Below, piece after piece: positions 51,336 to 59,373 of a DNA stretch of 64,000 nucleotides. A program made the translations under genes and the position numbers. Numbering within the stretch: position 1 is the stretch's first letter; each line of letters starts with the position of its first letter. Source of the stretch: Nocardia transvalensis NBRC 15921 (GTDB lineage Bacteria; Actinomycetota; Actinomycetes; Mycobacteriales; Mycobacteriaceae). The DNA lies in NCBI RefSeq assembly GCF_000308875.1, contig NZ_BAGL01000063.1:62001-126000 (forward strand). Reading direction: 5' to 3'. The notes under the pieces are model-generated. The model was not told the DNA's origin. It was given only the letters and a program-made list of their open reading frames with translations, and made no database searches.

Positions 51336-52343
51336 GTGATGACGCGGCCCACGATGGAGGACGTCGCCGCCAAGGCCGGTGTCTCCCGCGCGCTGGTCTC
51401 GCTGGTCATGCGCGGATCGCCGAAGGTCAGCGAGCACCGCCGCCGCGCGGTGCTGGCCGCGGCGAAGGACCTCGGCTACCAGCCGCACGCGATGGCCCGC
51501 TCATTGGCCAGCCGCACGTCCGACATCGTCGGCGTCATGGTGTCGGATCTGCGGAACCCGTTCTTCGCCGATGTGGTGGAGGGGATGGACACCGCGGCAC
51601 GGCAGGCGGGGCTGGAACTCATCCTGAACACCGGCCGCCGCAGCGCCGCTCGCGAACGAACGGCGTTGGAGAGTCTCGAGGCATTCCGGCCCGGCGGGAT
51701 CATCCTGCTCTCGCCGGTGCTGCCCGCGGCGGCGATCCGGGAGGCGGCATATCAGTGCCCGGTGGTGCTGGTGTCGCGGAGTTCGTCGGTGTCCACGATC
51801 GATACGGTCAACGACGACGGCGAGACCGGCGTCGCGCTGGCCGTCGACCACCTGGTGTCGCTCGGGCACAGGCGCATCGTGCATTTCGACGGCGGTGCGG
51901 CGTTCACGGCGGCGCCCCGGCGGCGGGGATATCTGACGGCGATGGACCGCCACGGGCTCGAGCCCATGGTCATCCCGAGCGAGCACACCGACGCGGCCGG
52001 TATCGCGGCGGTGCAGAAGCTGTTGAAGGTGTTCTCCCCCAGCACCTTTCCCACCGCGCTGGTCTGCGGGAACGATTTCAACGCGGTCGGCGCGATGTCG
52101 GCGCTGGCGGAGGCGGGCCTGCGCGTCCCGCAGGACGTGTCCCTCGTCGGCTACGACAACTCCTCGCTGGCGGCGCTGCGGCACGTCTCCCTGACGACCA
52201 TCGACCAGCCGCGCGTCGAGATCGGCCGCCTGGCGGTGGCGGCGCTGGCAGAACGCCTGCGCGAGGGGCGGACCACGCCGGTGCGCCGGCGGGTGCCGCC
52301 CGCGCTGGTGGTGCGGGCGACCACCGCCGCACCCCGCACCTGA
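51336..52343 (+). CDS. LacI-family repressor of the inositol cluster
   Basis: 335 residues from GTG 51336 or ATG 51339, with AGGAGG 6 to 9 bases upstream. The N-terminal helix-turn-helix and hinge are TMEDVAAKAGVSRALVSLVMRGSPKVSEHRR and MARSLASR. The ligand domain has VGVMVSDLRNPFFADVVEGMD and VSLVGYDNSSLA. It lies between the iolE operon and the iolG-like gene, with three matching palindromes upstream, so it very likely represses the cluster and is released by inositol or an intermediate. Corynebacterium uses a GntR-type IolR instead, so this is a different control solution. Confidence 0.92.
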   Translation: MMTRPTMEDVAAKAGVSRALVSLVMRGSPKVSEHRRRAVLAAAKDLGYQPHAMARSLASRTSDIVGVMVSDLRNPFFADVVEGMDTAARQAGLELILNTGRRSAARERTALESLEAFRPGGIILLSPVLPAAAIREAAYQCPVVLVSRSSSVSTIDTVNDDGETGVALAVDHLVSLGHRRIVHFDGGAAFTAAPRRRGYLTAMDRHGLEPMVIPSEHTDAAGIAAVQKLLKVFSPSTFPTALVCGNDFNAVGAMSALAEAGLRVPQDVSLVGYDNSSLAALRHVSLTTIDQPRVEIGRLAVAALAERLREGRTTPVRRRVPPALVVRATTAAPRT

Positions 52344-52386
52344 CATCGCCTATGCCCCAACGACCCTCACCGACAGGAGCGCGAAC

Positions 52387-53394
52387 ATGACCCTCAGGCT
52401 GGGCCTCGCGGGCACGGGCCGCATCGGCACCTCGCACGCCGAAACCCTCAAGACCCTCCCGCGCGTCGGCGGAGTCGTCGTCGCGGACGCCGATACCGAA
52501 CGCGCCCGCGCGACCGCCACCAAGCTGGGCGTCGATTTCGCCCCCGATATCGAAACCCTGCTCGGCTCCGGCATTTCCGGGCTCGTGATCGCCACCGCGA
52601 CCGATTCCCATCCGGAACTCATCGCCCGCGCCGTGGACCGCGGCATCCCCGTATTCTGCGAGAAGCCGGTCGCCGCCGATATCGCCGGCACCCTCGCGGT
52701 CATCGACCACGTCGAAAGTTCCTCCGTCCCTGTGCAGATCGGGTTCCAGCGGCGCTTCGACGCCGGGTACACCGCCGCCCGCGCCGCCGTCGCCTCCGGC
52801 GAACTCGGCTGGCTGCACACGCTGCGCGCCACCACCCTCGACCCGACACCGCCTCCGGCCGAATACATTCCGCGCTCCGGCGGCCTGTTCCGGGACTGCG
52901 GCGTCCACGATTTCGACATCATCCGCTGGGTCACCGGCCGCGAGGTCACCGAGGTCTTCGTCCAGGGCGCCAACCGGGGCGAGCGATTCTTCGCCGATGC
53001 CGACGACGTGGACACCGCCGCGGTCCTGATGCGCCTGGACGACGGCGCCCTGGCCACGGTCTCGCTGGGCCGCTACAACGGCGCCGGCTACGACGTCCGC
53101 CTCGAGGCCCTGGGCTCCAAGGGCAACGCCATAGTCGGCCTGGACGACCGCGTCCCCCTCCGCTCGGTCGAACCCGACTACCCCGCCTCCCCCTACCCCG
53201 CCTACCCCGGCTTCATGGACCGCTTCCGCCGCGCCTACACCGAAGAACTATCCGCCTTCACGAAAGTAGTCGCGGGCGAGGCCCAAAACCCCTGCGGCCC
53301 AAGAGAAGCCCTCGAAGCCTTCTACATCGCCGAGGCCTGCGAACTCTCCCGCCGCCAACACCGCCCCGTCGCCCTCACCGAGGTCCGCCGCTGA
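52387..53394 (+). CDS. iolG: Inositol 2-dehydrogenase-like oxidoreductase IolG
   Basis: Gfo/Idh/MocA family, 335 residues. The Rossmann motif LGLAGTGRIGTSHAETL opens the protein, CEKPVAADIAGT holds the catalytic lysine, and GGLFRDCGVHDFDIIRWVTG carries the conserved aspartate and histidine. The family oxidises myo-inositol or scyllo-inositol to the 2-keto form with NAD. It follows the LacI gene by 43 bases on the same strand. Other sugar dehydrogenases of this family cannot be excluded, but the iolB-C-D-E context makes inositol the best assignment. Confidence 0.88.
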   Translation: MTLRLGLAGTGRIGTSHAETLKTLPRVGGVVVADADTERARATATKLGVDFAPDIETLLGSGISGLVIATATDSHPELIARAVDRGIPVFCEKPVAADIAGTLAVIDHVESSSVPVQIGFQRRFDAGYTAARAAVASGELGWLHTLRATTLDPTPPPAEYIPRSGGLFRDCGVHDFDIIRWVTGREVTEVFVQGANRGERFFADADDVDTAAVLMRLDDGALATVSLGRYNGAGYDVRLEALGSKGNAIVGLDDRVPLRSVEPDYPASPYPAYPGFMDRFRRAYTEELSAFTKVVAGEAQNPCGPREALEAFYIAEACELSRRQHRPVALTEVRR

Positions 53395-53420
53395 CCGATA
53401 CCGCCGCCCCTCCCGCTCAT

Positions 53421-53447
53421 GTCCCCGGCATGCTTTTGGCCGGGGAC
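53421..53447 (-). repeat. REP-like palindrome copy 6
   Basis: Stem GTCCCCGGC/GCCGGGGAC (9 bp) around ATGCTTTTG, the only copy with a changed loop base (complement CAAAAGCAT). It lies 26 bases after the iolG stop, but in the opposite orientation to it. Confidence 0.85.
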
Positions 53448-53523
53448 CCCGTACCGGAGGGTGAGGGTGGGATAGCTCTGAGTGGTGATGTGGTCCGGGA
53501 CCTGGGCGGGAGAGGGTTCGGGC

Positions 53524-54951
53524 ATGCTTTTGCGCCGCAGATTGCTGTCCGTTGTTCTGGTTCTGGTGAGTGCGGGTGCCGGGGTGGTGGCCTGTTCGAC
53601 GGCGGAAAGTCGTGCGCCGAGTCCGAATTGGCGGCCGTGCGCCGAAAACGCGGCGGTCGAGTGTGCGACGGTGGCCGTGCCGGTGGACTGGGCGGATCCT
53701 GCTGGGGCGTCCATCGACATGGCGGTGGCGCGCAAGCGAGCCTCCGGTCCCGGGCGGATCGGCACGCTGGTCTTTCTGCCCGGTGGCCCCGGCACCTCTG
53801 GTGTGGACGAACTGCTGCGGCATGATCGGTTCTCGCCCGCACTGCACGAAAAGTTCGACATCGTCAGTGTGGATCCACGAGGCGTGAAACGTAGTCACCC
53901 GTTGCGGTGCGACTCCGGTCTCGCGGCGGCGCGCCCGAACCTCGTTCCGGACACAGGTGCACAGTTCAGCGAGGTCGCCTCGTACGCAACGGATCTCGCG
54001 GCGAGCTGCCGGGAGTACACGGGGCCGCTGGCCGACCACCTCGACAGCGCCAGCGTCGCGCGGGATGTCGAGGAACTGCGAAAGATGCTGGGCGAGAACA
54101 CTCTCAGCTTCTACGGCCCCTCGTACGGGACCATGCCGGGCCAGTCGTACCTGGAACAGTTCCCGCGGCGCGTCCGGGCGATGGTGCTCGACGGCGTCGA
54201 CGACCACAGTCTCGACGGCCCAGAATTCCTCGCCACGGAGGCCCGCGCCGCCCAGGACACATTCGCCGAGTTCGTCTCCTGGTGCGATCGGGAAACCGCC
54301 TGCGTCCTGCACGGCCGGAACGTTCCCGCCCTGTTCGATCGCCTCTACGAGCGCGCGGTGCGCGGCGAGCTGTCGAGCCCGGCCGGAACTCCGCTGAGCC
54401 CGCTGGACCTGGGCCGGACCGCTCTGCAACCGCTGTACGAACCCGATTGGCCGAAGGAGGCCGAACTCCTGCGGTCCATGGACGACCAGCCGCCGGGCCC
54501 CGCTCCCGCACCCGTTCCGCGGCGCCGCGGGGAGCCCGTCGCCGCACCGGAGCTGATCGCCTGCTCCGACTGGTCCTTCGACATCCCCGACCAGTCCCGC
54601 TGGGAATCGCTCTGGCGGGAGCAGAACCGGAACGCGGGCACCCTCCGCGCCCACTTCGCCTGGGTCGCCGGAAGCATCTGCTCCTTCTGGCCACCTGCCC
54701 CGAACCCGCCCCACCGCCCCCGAATCACCAGCGCCCCACCGATTCTCATCACCACCTCGAAACACGACCCCGCCACCCCGCACGAATGGGCCACCCACGT
54801 CACCGCCAACACCCCGAACGCCACCCTCCTCACCTACGAAGGCTGGGGCCACGGCGTCTACTCCCGAACCCCCTGCACCACCCACGCCACCGACAACTAC
54901 CTTCTCGACCCGACCGCCCACCCCACCCTCTCCTGTCCGGCCAGCCCGTGA
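53524..54951 (+). CDS. Secreted S33-type alpha/beta-hydrolase lipoprotein
   Basis: 475 residues from ATG 53524. The lipoprotein signal ends GVVAC with cysteine 24. The oxyanion region is FLPGGPGTSGVDELL, the nucleophile serine lies in YGPSYGTMPGQ, and the C-terminal domain has ILITTSKHDPATPHEWA (aspartate) and YEGWGHGVYSRTPC (histidine). This is the tripeptidyl aminopeptidase/SlpD-SlpE-like family of exported serine peptidases with the TAP-like C-terminal domain. GPSYGT departs from the more common GxSYGG. It probably trims peptides at the cell surface. REP-like elements flank it on both sides. Confidence 0.88.
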   Translation: MLLRRRLLSVVLVLVSAGAGVVACSTAESRAPSPNWRPCAENAAVECATVAVPVDWADPAGASIDMAVARKRASGPGRIGTLVFLPGGPGTSGVDELLRHDRFSPALHEKFDIVSVDPRGVKRSHPLRCDSGLAAARPNLVPDTGAQFSEVASYATDLAASCREYTGPLADHLDSASVARDVEELRKMLGENTLSFYGPSYGTMPGQSYLEQFPRRVRAMVLDGVDDHSLDGPEFLATEARAAQDTFAEFVSWCDRETACVLHGRNVPALFDRLYERAVRGELSSPAGTPLSPLDLGRTALQPLYEPDWPKEAELLRSMDDQPPGPAPAPVPRRRGEPVAAPELIACSDWSFDIPDQSRWESLWREQNRNAGTLRAHFAWVAGSICSFWPPAPNPPHRPRITSAPPILITTSKHDPATPHEWATHVTANTPNATLLTYEGWGHGVYSRTPCTTHATDNYLLDPTAHPTLSCPASP

Positions 54952-54973
54952 AAGAAGCGCACGTTCCGACGGA

Positions 54974-54996
54974 CCCCGGCCAAAAGCGTGCCGGGG
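54974..54996 (+). repeat. REP-like palindrome copy 7
   Basis: Stem CCCCGGC/GCCGGGG around CAAAAGCGT, 22 bases after the hydrolase stop in the same orientation. A second half-copy, AGCGTGCCGGGG, follows at 55009-55020. Confidence 0.88.
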
Positions 54997-55073
54997 AAAC
55001 AGAGAAAGAGCGTGCCGGGGAACGAAGAAGGCGAGCGCCAACCTCCTCCTTTTCGCGAGCGCCAATTCCTTGC

Positions 55074-55104
55074 TTGTTTCCGGCACGCTTTTGGCCGGAA
55101 ACAA
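55074..55104 (-). repeat. REP-like palindrome copy 8
   Basis: Stem TTGTTTCCGGC and its complement (11 bp) around ACGCTTTTG, 6 bases beyond the stop of the M48-like gene and in that gene's orientation. It forms a convergent pair with copy 7. The stem sequence is the same as in copy 3, 32 kb away. Confidence 0.9.
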
Positions 55105-55110
55105 CGACGA

Positions 55111-56109
55111 TCACCGATACGCCGACCTCGCCAGCTCGTCCAGGCGGTCCCGCATCCGCCCGATGCGGTCGTCGGGAGAAATCTCCGGCACGACGGCGGA
55201 GACCGACATCGGGTCGGGGGCCGGGGTCCAGGACTCGGGGACGTGGCGGTAGCGCAGGACGACGCAGAGGTCGGGGCCGTATCCCCAGTCGACCACCCGG
55301 CGGTCGGCGCGGTATTCCGTGCGGCGGGCGAGGGATACCAGGATGAGGGCCGCCAGCTCCGGTACGAGGCGTAGCAGGACGGCGGCGGGGAGGCCGATGA
55401 TCACCGTGAGCATCGCGATGATCGGGCACGCCGCCAGCAGCCTGCTGATCGTGGTCCAGCCGAGGAGGAATCCTCGCGATGCCCGGACGGGCATCCGCTG
55501 CGCGAAGAAATCACCGACGACGAGCAGCCCCGACATCAGCGTCCGCTCCACCCACACCACAGGCGCGTTGAAGTGGCGAAAGACGAACTGCCCGAACGCC
55601 GCTCGCCCCCGCAGCCGGCACCCCAGCTCGTGGCCCAGCACCGCTTCCAGCTCCCGTGGCCCGAGCCACCGCACGGCCTCAGGCGTCACCGCGATCATCC
55701 GGTCCGGCAGCGCGCCGCCGCGGTCGGCCTTCCGCACCCACAGCGAATACGCCGTCACGGGGACACCGGCCTGTCGCGCGACGTTCCCCCACGCCGCGGA
55801 CAGCCGAGGGAATTCGTCGCCGTCGGGAGCCCGCAGGCCCGACAGCCAGAGCACCCACCGGCGCTCCGCACTCAGAAAACTCAGCGCGCCCCAGGCCGCG
55901 CACACCAGGAACCATGCGACCGGCAAGGCTGCGGGGACGGTGAATCCCATCGCCATCCCCAGCCCGTAGAGCAGCACCGTCATCAACGCCGCCGACGGCA
56001 ACGCGGCCAACAGCAACACAGCCCACGCCCGCGCCCGATACACGGGCGTGCACCGGGTGACTGCTGTCCCGCCGGGGTGGTTCGCTTCAGCGATCACTTC
56101 GGAGGTCAT
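55111..56109 (-). CDS. M48-like membrane protein with altered zinc motif
   Basis: 332 residues with two N-terminal transmembrane segments (about 27-50 and 55-80) and two more at about 193-260, the layout of M48/HtpX-type membrane peptidases. The region VTPEAVRWLGPRELEAVLGHELGCRLRG is the HExxH helix, but the second histidine is cysteine (H160-E161-L-G-C164). The downstream ligand region RRTEYRADRRVVD (E265) is kept. Cysteine can bind zinc, but this substitution normally abolishes or changes activity, so it may be a pseudopeptidase or an unusual metalloprotein. The codon is TGC at 55618-55620. Expressed toward the REP-like pair. Confidence 0.75.
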   Translation of the reverse strand: MTSEVIAEANHPGGTAVTRCTPVYRARAWAVLLLAALPSAALMTVLLYGLGMAMGFTVPAALPVAWFLVCAAWGALSFLSAERRWVLWLSGLRAPDGDEFPRLSAAWGNVARQAGVPVTAYSLWVRKADRGGALPDRMIAVTPEAVRWLGPRELEAVLGHELGCRLRGRAAFGQFVFRHFNAPVVWVERTLMSGLLVVGDFFAQRMPVRASRGFLLGWTTISRLLAACPIIAMLTVIIGLPAAVLLRLVPELAALILVSLARRTEYRADRRVVDWGYGPDLCVVLRYRHVPESWTPAPDPMSVSAVVPEISPDDRIGRMRDRLDELARSAYR

Positions 56110-56204
56110 GCACGACGGTACAGCGAATTCGCACCCCGCCGCCGAAACCCCCTACTCCGGAGCGCTGCCCTGTGAACAGGCTCACCGGAGCAGGGGGTGC
56201 CGAA

Positions 56205-57800
56205 CTACTTCTCGATGTTCTCGAAATCGAACAGCCCGCTCCAGGTGAGCGGAGCCTGCTTCACATTCTCCGACCGCCCCGCATTGGAGATGTAGTTGAG
56301 AATCGGCACGTCGGCCACATCGCGGATGAGCACGGTCTGCGCCTGCGCGATCTGCTCGTACGACGCCTCCGGAGTCGCCGCGGCCTGGGCAGCGCCGATC
56401 AGCTTGTCGAACTCCGGGTTGGCGTAGTCGACGTCGTTGGTCTCCGAACCGGTCAGATACTGCGAGGTCAGGAACTCGAGCATCGACGGATAGTCGCCCT
56501 GCCACCCGTACCGGAACGCCTTGCCGATGGTGTGCGAATGCACCAGGTCACGGATCTGCTTGAAGGTCGGATACGGCGTCGCGACCGCCTCGATCCCGAG
56601 CGTGTTCTTGATATTGTTCGCGACCGCCTCCAGCCAGGCCTGATGCCCGCCGTCGGAGTTGTAGGCGATCTCGAACTTGCCCGACCACGGCGAGATCGCG
56701 TCGGCCTGCGCCCACACCTTCTTCGCCTCGTCGGGGTTGTACTTCAAACCGTCCGCACCGGGCAGGTTCTCGCGGAATCCGGGCAGCGTGGAGGCGGTGT
56801 AGTCGGTCGCCGGGATCTTGGTGCCGTTCCAGATGGTGTCGCAGATCTGCTGGCGGTTGATCGACATGGAGATCGCCTTGCGCCGCAGCAGTCCCTCCTG
56901 ACCGCCGAAGTGCGGCAGGTTCGGCTGGATGCCGAGGTGCTCGTTCTGCGCGGTCGGCTTGCTGATGGCGCGGTCGCCGAGGTCCTTCTTGTAGGTCGAC
57001 AGCGCGCTCGACGGCATGGTGTCCAGCGCGTCCAGGTTGCCGGCGAGCAGATCGGCGTAGGCGGTGTCGTAGGACTGATACATCGCGAACCGCAGGCCCT
57101 TGTTCTTCGGCGTGCGGCCACCGTGATAGTCCGGATTCGGCGCCAGGTCGATCTTGACGTTGTGGTCCCAGGTCGTGAGCTTGTAGGGCCCGTTGCCGAT
57201 CGGATTCTCGCCGAACGCCTTCATATCCTTGAACGCCACATCGGGCAGCGGATAGAACGGCGCGAAGCCGAGAGAGAGTTCGAAGTCGATCGACGGATGC
57301 GTCAGGTCGACGGTGAAGGTGTGGTCGTCGACGACCTTCAGGCCCGACATCGTCTGTGCCTTGGCGGGTTCCGCCGAGACGTCGTCGTAGCCGGCGATCG
57401 TGGCGAAGACCCAGTTCTGGTTCTGGCCGTTGGTGGCGAGCGCGCCGTAGTTCCACGCGTCCACAAAGGATTTCGCGGTGACGGGAGTGCCGTCGACGAA
57501 CTTCCAGTCCGGCTTGATCGTGATCTTGTAGTGCTGGCGGTCCGGCGTATCGATCGACTGCGCGACCTCGTTGTACGCCTTGCCGTCCGCGTCGTAGTAC
57601 TTCAGCCCGGCGAACAGCCGGTCGACCACGCGGCCGCCCATGTTCTCGTTGGTGTTGGTGGGCACCAACGGGTTCTGCGGCTCCGCACCGTTCACGGTCA
57701 CCAGGTCCGTACTGCTGTCACTCGACGAACACGCCGTCAGCGCCAGGCTGGTGGCGAGTACCGCGGCGGCGGCCACGGCACCGAATCGTAGGAATCTCAA
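56205..57800 (-). CDS. Peptide/nickel-type solute-binding lipoprotein (SBP family 5)
   Basis: 531 residues from TTG 57800 (GGAG 6 bases upstream); the open frame to 57857 adds non-homologous residues. The lipobox LTAC gives cysteine 24. Family 5 signatures are present: YKITIKPDWKFVDGTPVTAKSFVDAWNY, GNGPYKLTTWDHN, LRRKAISMSINRQQI, FRYGWQGDYPSMLEFL. It would bind oligopeptides for an ABC importer. No permease or ATPase genes are next to it, so it is an orphan receptor here; the partners must be elsewhere. Downstream lies the M48-like gene. Confidence 0.92.
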   Translation of the reverse strand: MRFLRFGAVAAAAVLATSLALTACSSSDSSTDLVTVNGAEPQNPLVPTNTNENMGGRVVDRLFAGLKYYDADGKAYNEVAQSIDTPDRQHYKITIKPDWKFVDGTPVTAKSFVDAWNYGALATNGQNQNWVFATIAGYDDVSAEPAKAQTMSGLKVVDDHTFTVDLTHPSIDFELSLGFAPFYPLPDVAFKDMKAFGENPIGNGPYKLTTWDHNVKIDLAPNPDYHGGRTPKNKGLRFAMYQSYDTAYADLLAGNLDALDTMPSSALSTYKKDLGDRAISKPTAQNEHLGIQPNLPHFGGQEGLLRRKAISMSINRQQICDTIWNGTKIPATDYTASTLPGFRENLPGADGLKYNPDEAKKVWAQADAISPWSGKFEIAYNSDGGHQAWLEAVANNIKNTLGIEAVATPYPTFKQIRDLVHSHTIGKAFRYGWQGDYPSMLEFLTSQYLTGSETNDVDYANPEFDKLIGAAQAAATPEASYEQIAQAQTVLIRDVADVPILNYISNAGRSENVKQAPLTWSGLFDFENIEK

Positions 57801-58009
57801 CGCCCTCTCCGTTCTTCCCAAGACAACCCGAGAGATCCGGCCCGGCAGCCCGATCACCTCGGAATCTTTCGGACATTAGCCCCGTGTAGCCCACTTGTCA
57901 GCGGATCGGACCCGCCGCGCGCACCCCTTCCCTCGTTGTAGAGGGTATGTTCTAATTCGTTTTAGAGCGATCCTTCTATAAGGGAGCGCGACCGACGAGG
58001 AGACCGACG
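57801..58009. other. Divergent promoter region
   Basis: About 210 bases between the binding lipoprotein and the SRPBCC gene. TCTAATTCGTTTTAGA at 57951-57966 is a 5-bp inverted repeat with a 6-base spacer, AT-rich against the background, and may be a promoter or operator. Nothing else is evident. Confidence 0.35.
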
Positions 58010-58552
58010 ATGGCCGTAATCAACATTCTTTCCCGCCGACCAGTCACCAACATTCATTCCCGGCGACCAGTCACCAACATTCATTCCCGGCGCTTTCCCG
58101 GGACCGAAACCGAGGTCGGCGCGCTCATCGATGGCCTTGCGGGAGAACAGGATCGGCTCTGGCCCGAGCATCACTGGCCGCCGATGCGCTTCGATCGCCC
58201 GCTCGGCGTCGGCGCGGTCGGCGGTCACGGCCCGGTCCGCTACACCGTCGAGGAGTACCTGCCAGGGCACTGGATCCGGCTCCGGTTCACCGGCCCTCGC
58301 GGCTTCGACGGCTTCCACGAGTTCACCGTGCATCCGGCCCCGGACGGAACCGTCGAACTACGGCACCTACTCACCCTGCGCCCACACGGCCCGGCCCGAC
58401 TGACCTGGCCCCTGGCTTTCCGCTGGCTACATGACGCTTTGCTGGAGGACTGCCTCGACCGCGCGGAGGAGGCGGTGACCGGATCGGTACGGAACCCCGC
58501 GCGGTGGAGCCCCCTGGTACGCGCCCTGCGCGCCGCCGTCGGAGGCCGCTGA
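58010..58552 (+). CDS. SRPBCC-family protein with N-terminal repeat expansion
   Basis: 180 residues from ATG 58010 with AGGAG 7 bases upstream. From residue 30 on it has a START/Bet v1-like fold: RFDRPLGVGAVGGHGPVRYTVEEYLPGHWIRLRFTGPRGFDGFHEFTVHP, then HLLTLRPHGPARLTWPLAFRWLHDALLEDCLDRAEE. Such proteins bind a hydrophobic ligand. The first 30 residues are 2.6 copies of a 9-residue unit (PVTNIHSRR) from a 27-bp tandem repeat; removal would leave a normal start. It converges on the methyltransferase gene, with 5 bases between. Confidence 0.82.
   Translation: MAVINILSRRPVTNIHSRRPVTNIHSRRFPGTETEVGALIDGLAGEQDRLWPEHHWPPMRFDRPLGVGAVGGHGPVRYTVEEYLPGHWIRLRFTGPRGFDGFHEFTVHPAPDGTVELRHLLTLRPHGPARLTWPLAFRWLHDALLEDCLDRAEEAVTGSVRNPARWSPLVRALRAAVGGR
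58022..58092 (+). repeat. 27-bp tandem repeat at the start of the SRPBCC gene
   Basis: Units 58022-58048, 58049-58075 and a partial third 58076-58092. Units 1 and 2 differ at two positions. The period keeps the reading frame. The same 27-bp period, with unrelated sequence, occurs in metE. Confidence 0.9.
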
Positions 58553-58557
58553 CCTGG

Positions 58558-59361
58558 TCAGCACACCTTTCCTGCGCCGCCGTACCACCCGGATCCGGTG
58601 ACCTGTTCCCCGGGCTCTTCCGGCCGCCATTCGGAAACGTCCACCAAACCAGGCTCGACCAGGGTCAATCCCTCGAACAGTCGCTCGACCTGCGCGTACG
58701 TGCGGGGTGTGGTCACGGTCGGCGTCTGCCGCGACATAGCGACGATCCGCTGGGCCTCGGCCTCCCTGCCGTCCTGAGTGAAGTGCGAGATCGCCAGAAA
58801 GCTGCCCGGCGCCAAGGCTTTTCGCAGCCGGGCGATGATGGCGCGCGGCTCGGCACTCTCGGGAACGAAATGCAACACCGACACCAGCAGCACCGCTATC
58901 GGGCGGGTGAAGTCGAGCAGCGCGCGGATCTCCGGATCGCCGAGAATCGACTCCACGTCGGTGAGATCACCCCGGACGGCGGTAGCGTCGGGGTTGCCGG
59001 CGAGCAGCCTCCGGCTCACGGTCACGGCGACCGGATCGATATCGACGTACGCGACCCGCGTCCCGGGCTCGAGCCGCTGCGCGATCTCGTGCACATTCCC
59101 GGCGGTCGGAATGCCGGAGCCCAGATCGAGGAACTGCCGGATCCCCGCCTCCCGCACGAGGTAGGTGACCAGCCGGCGCAGGAACGCGCGATTGTCCCGG
59201 GCGCCCTGCGCGACCTCCGGCATCGTCTCGGCGACCCAGTCCGCGAGTGTGCGGTCGACCGCGAAATTGTTGAATCCGCCGAGGACGTAGTCGTACATCC
59301 GGGCGGAACTGGGTACGGACGGATCGATATCGTCGGGCGACCAGTCGGGCGTGCGCTCCAC
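58558..59361 (-). CDS. SAM-dependent methyltransferase (PF04672/DUF574 type)
   Basis: 267 residues. The SAM site is FLDLGSGIPTAGNVHEIAQRL (about 96-116), VAYVDIDPVAVTVSRRLL follows with the acidic residue that holds the ribose, and VSVLHFV and LAISHF complete the fold. SVPSSARMYDYVLGGFNNFAVDR is diagnostic of this actinomycete-specific family, often annotated near secondary-metabolite or regulatory genes. Its substrate is unknown. It is followed upstream by a split-barrel oxidoreductase gene in the same direction, 12 bases away, suggesting one transcript. Confidence 0.88.
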   Translation of the reverse strand: MERTPDWSPDDIDPSVPSSARMYDYVLGGFNNFAVDRTLADWVAETMPEVAQGARDNRAFLRRLVTYLVREAGIRQFLDLGSGIPTAGNVHEIAQRLEPGTRVAYVDIDPVAVTVSRRLLAGNPDATAVRGDLTDVESILGDPEIRALLDFTRPIAVLLVSVLHFVPESAEPRAIIARLRKALAPGSFLAISHFTQDGREAEAQRIVAMSRQTPTVTTPRTYAQVERLFEGLTLVEPGLVDVSEWRPEEPGEQVTGSGWYGGAGKVC

Positions 59362-59373
59362 GCGACCTCCTCG

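Noticed and set aside
11318..55104. REP-like palindromes as simple Rho-independent terminators
   Set aside because: The loop is conserved and the stem varies, the opposite of what a generic terminator needs, and no T-tract follows. A terminator role is possible but does not explain the conserved loop.
56172..57791. 539-codon open frame antisense to the solute-binding lipoprotein
   Set aside because: Shadow of a clear SBP family 5 gene; no motif or start signal of its own.
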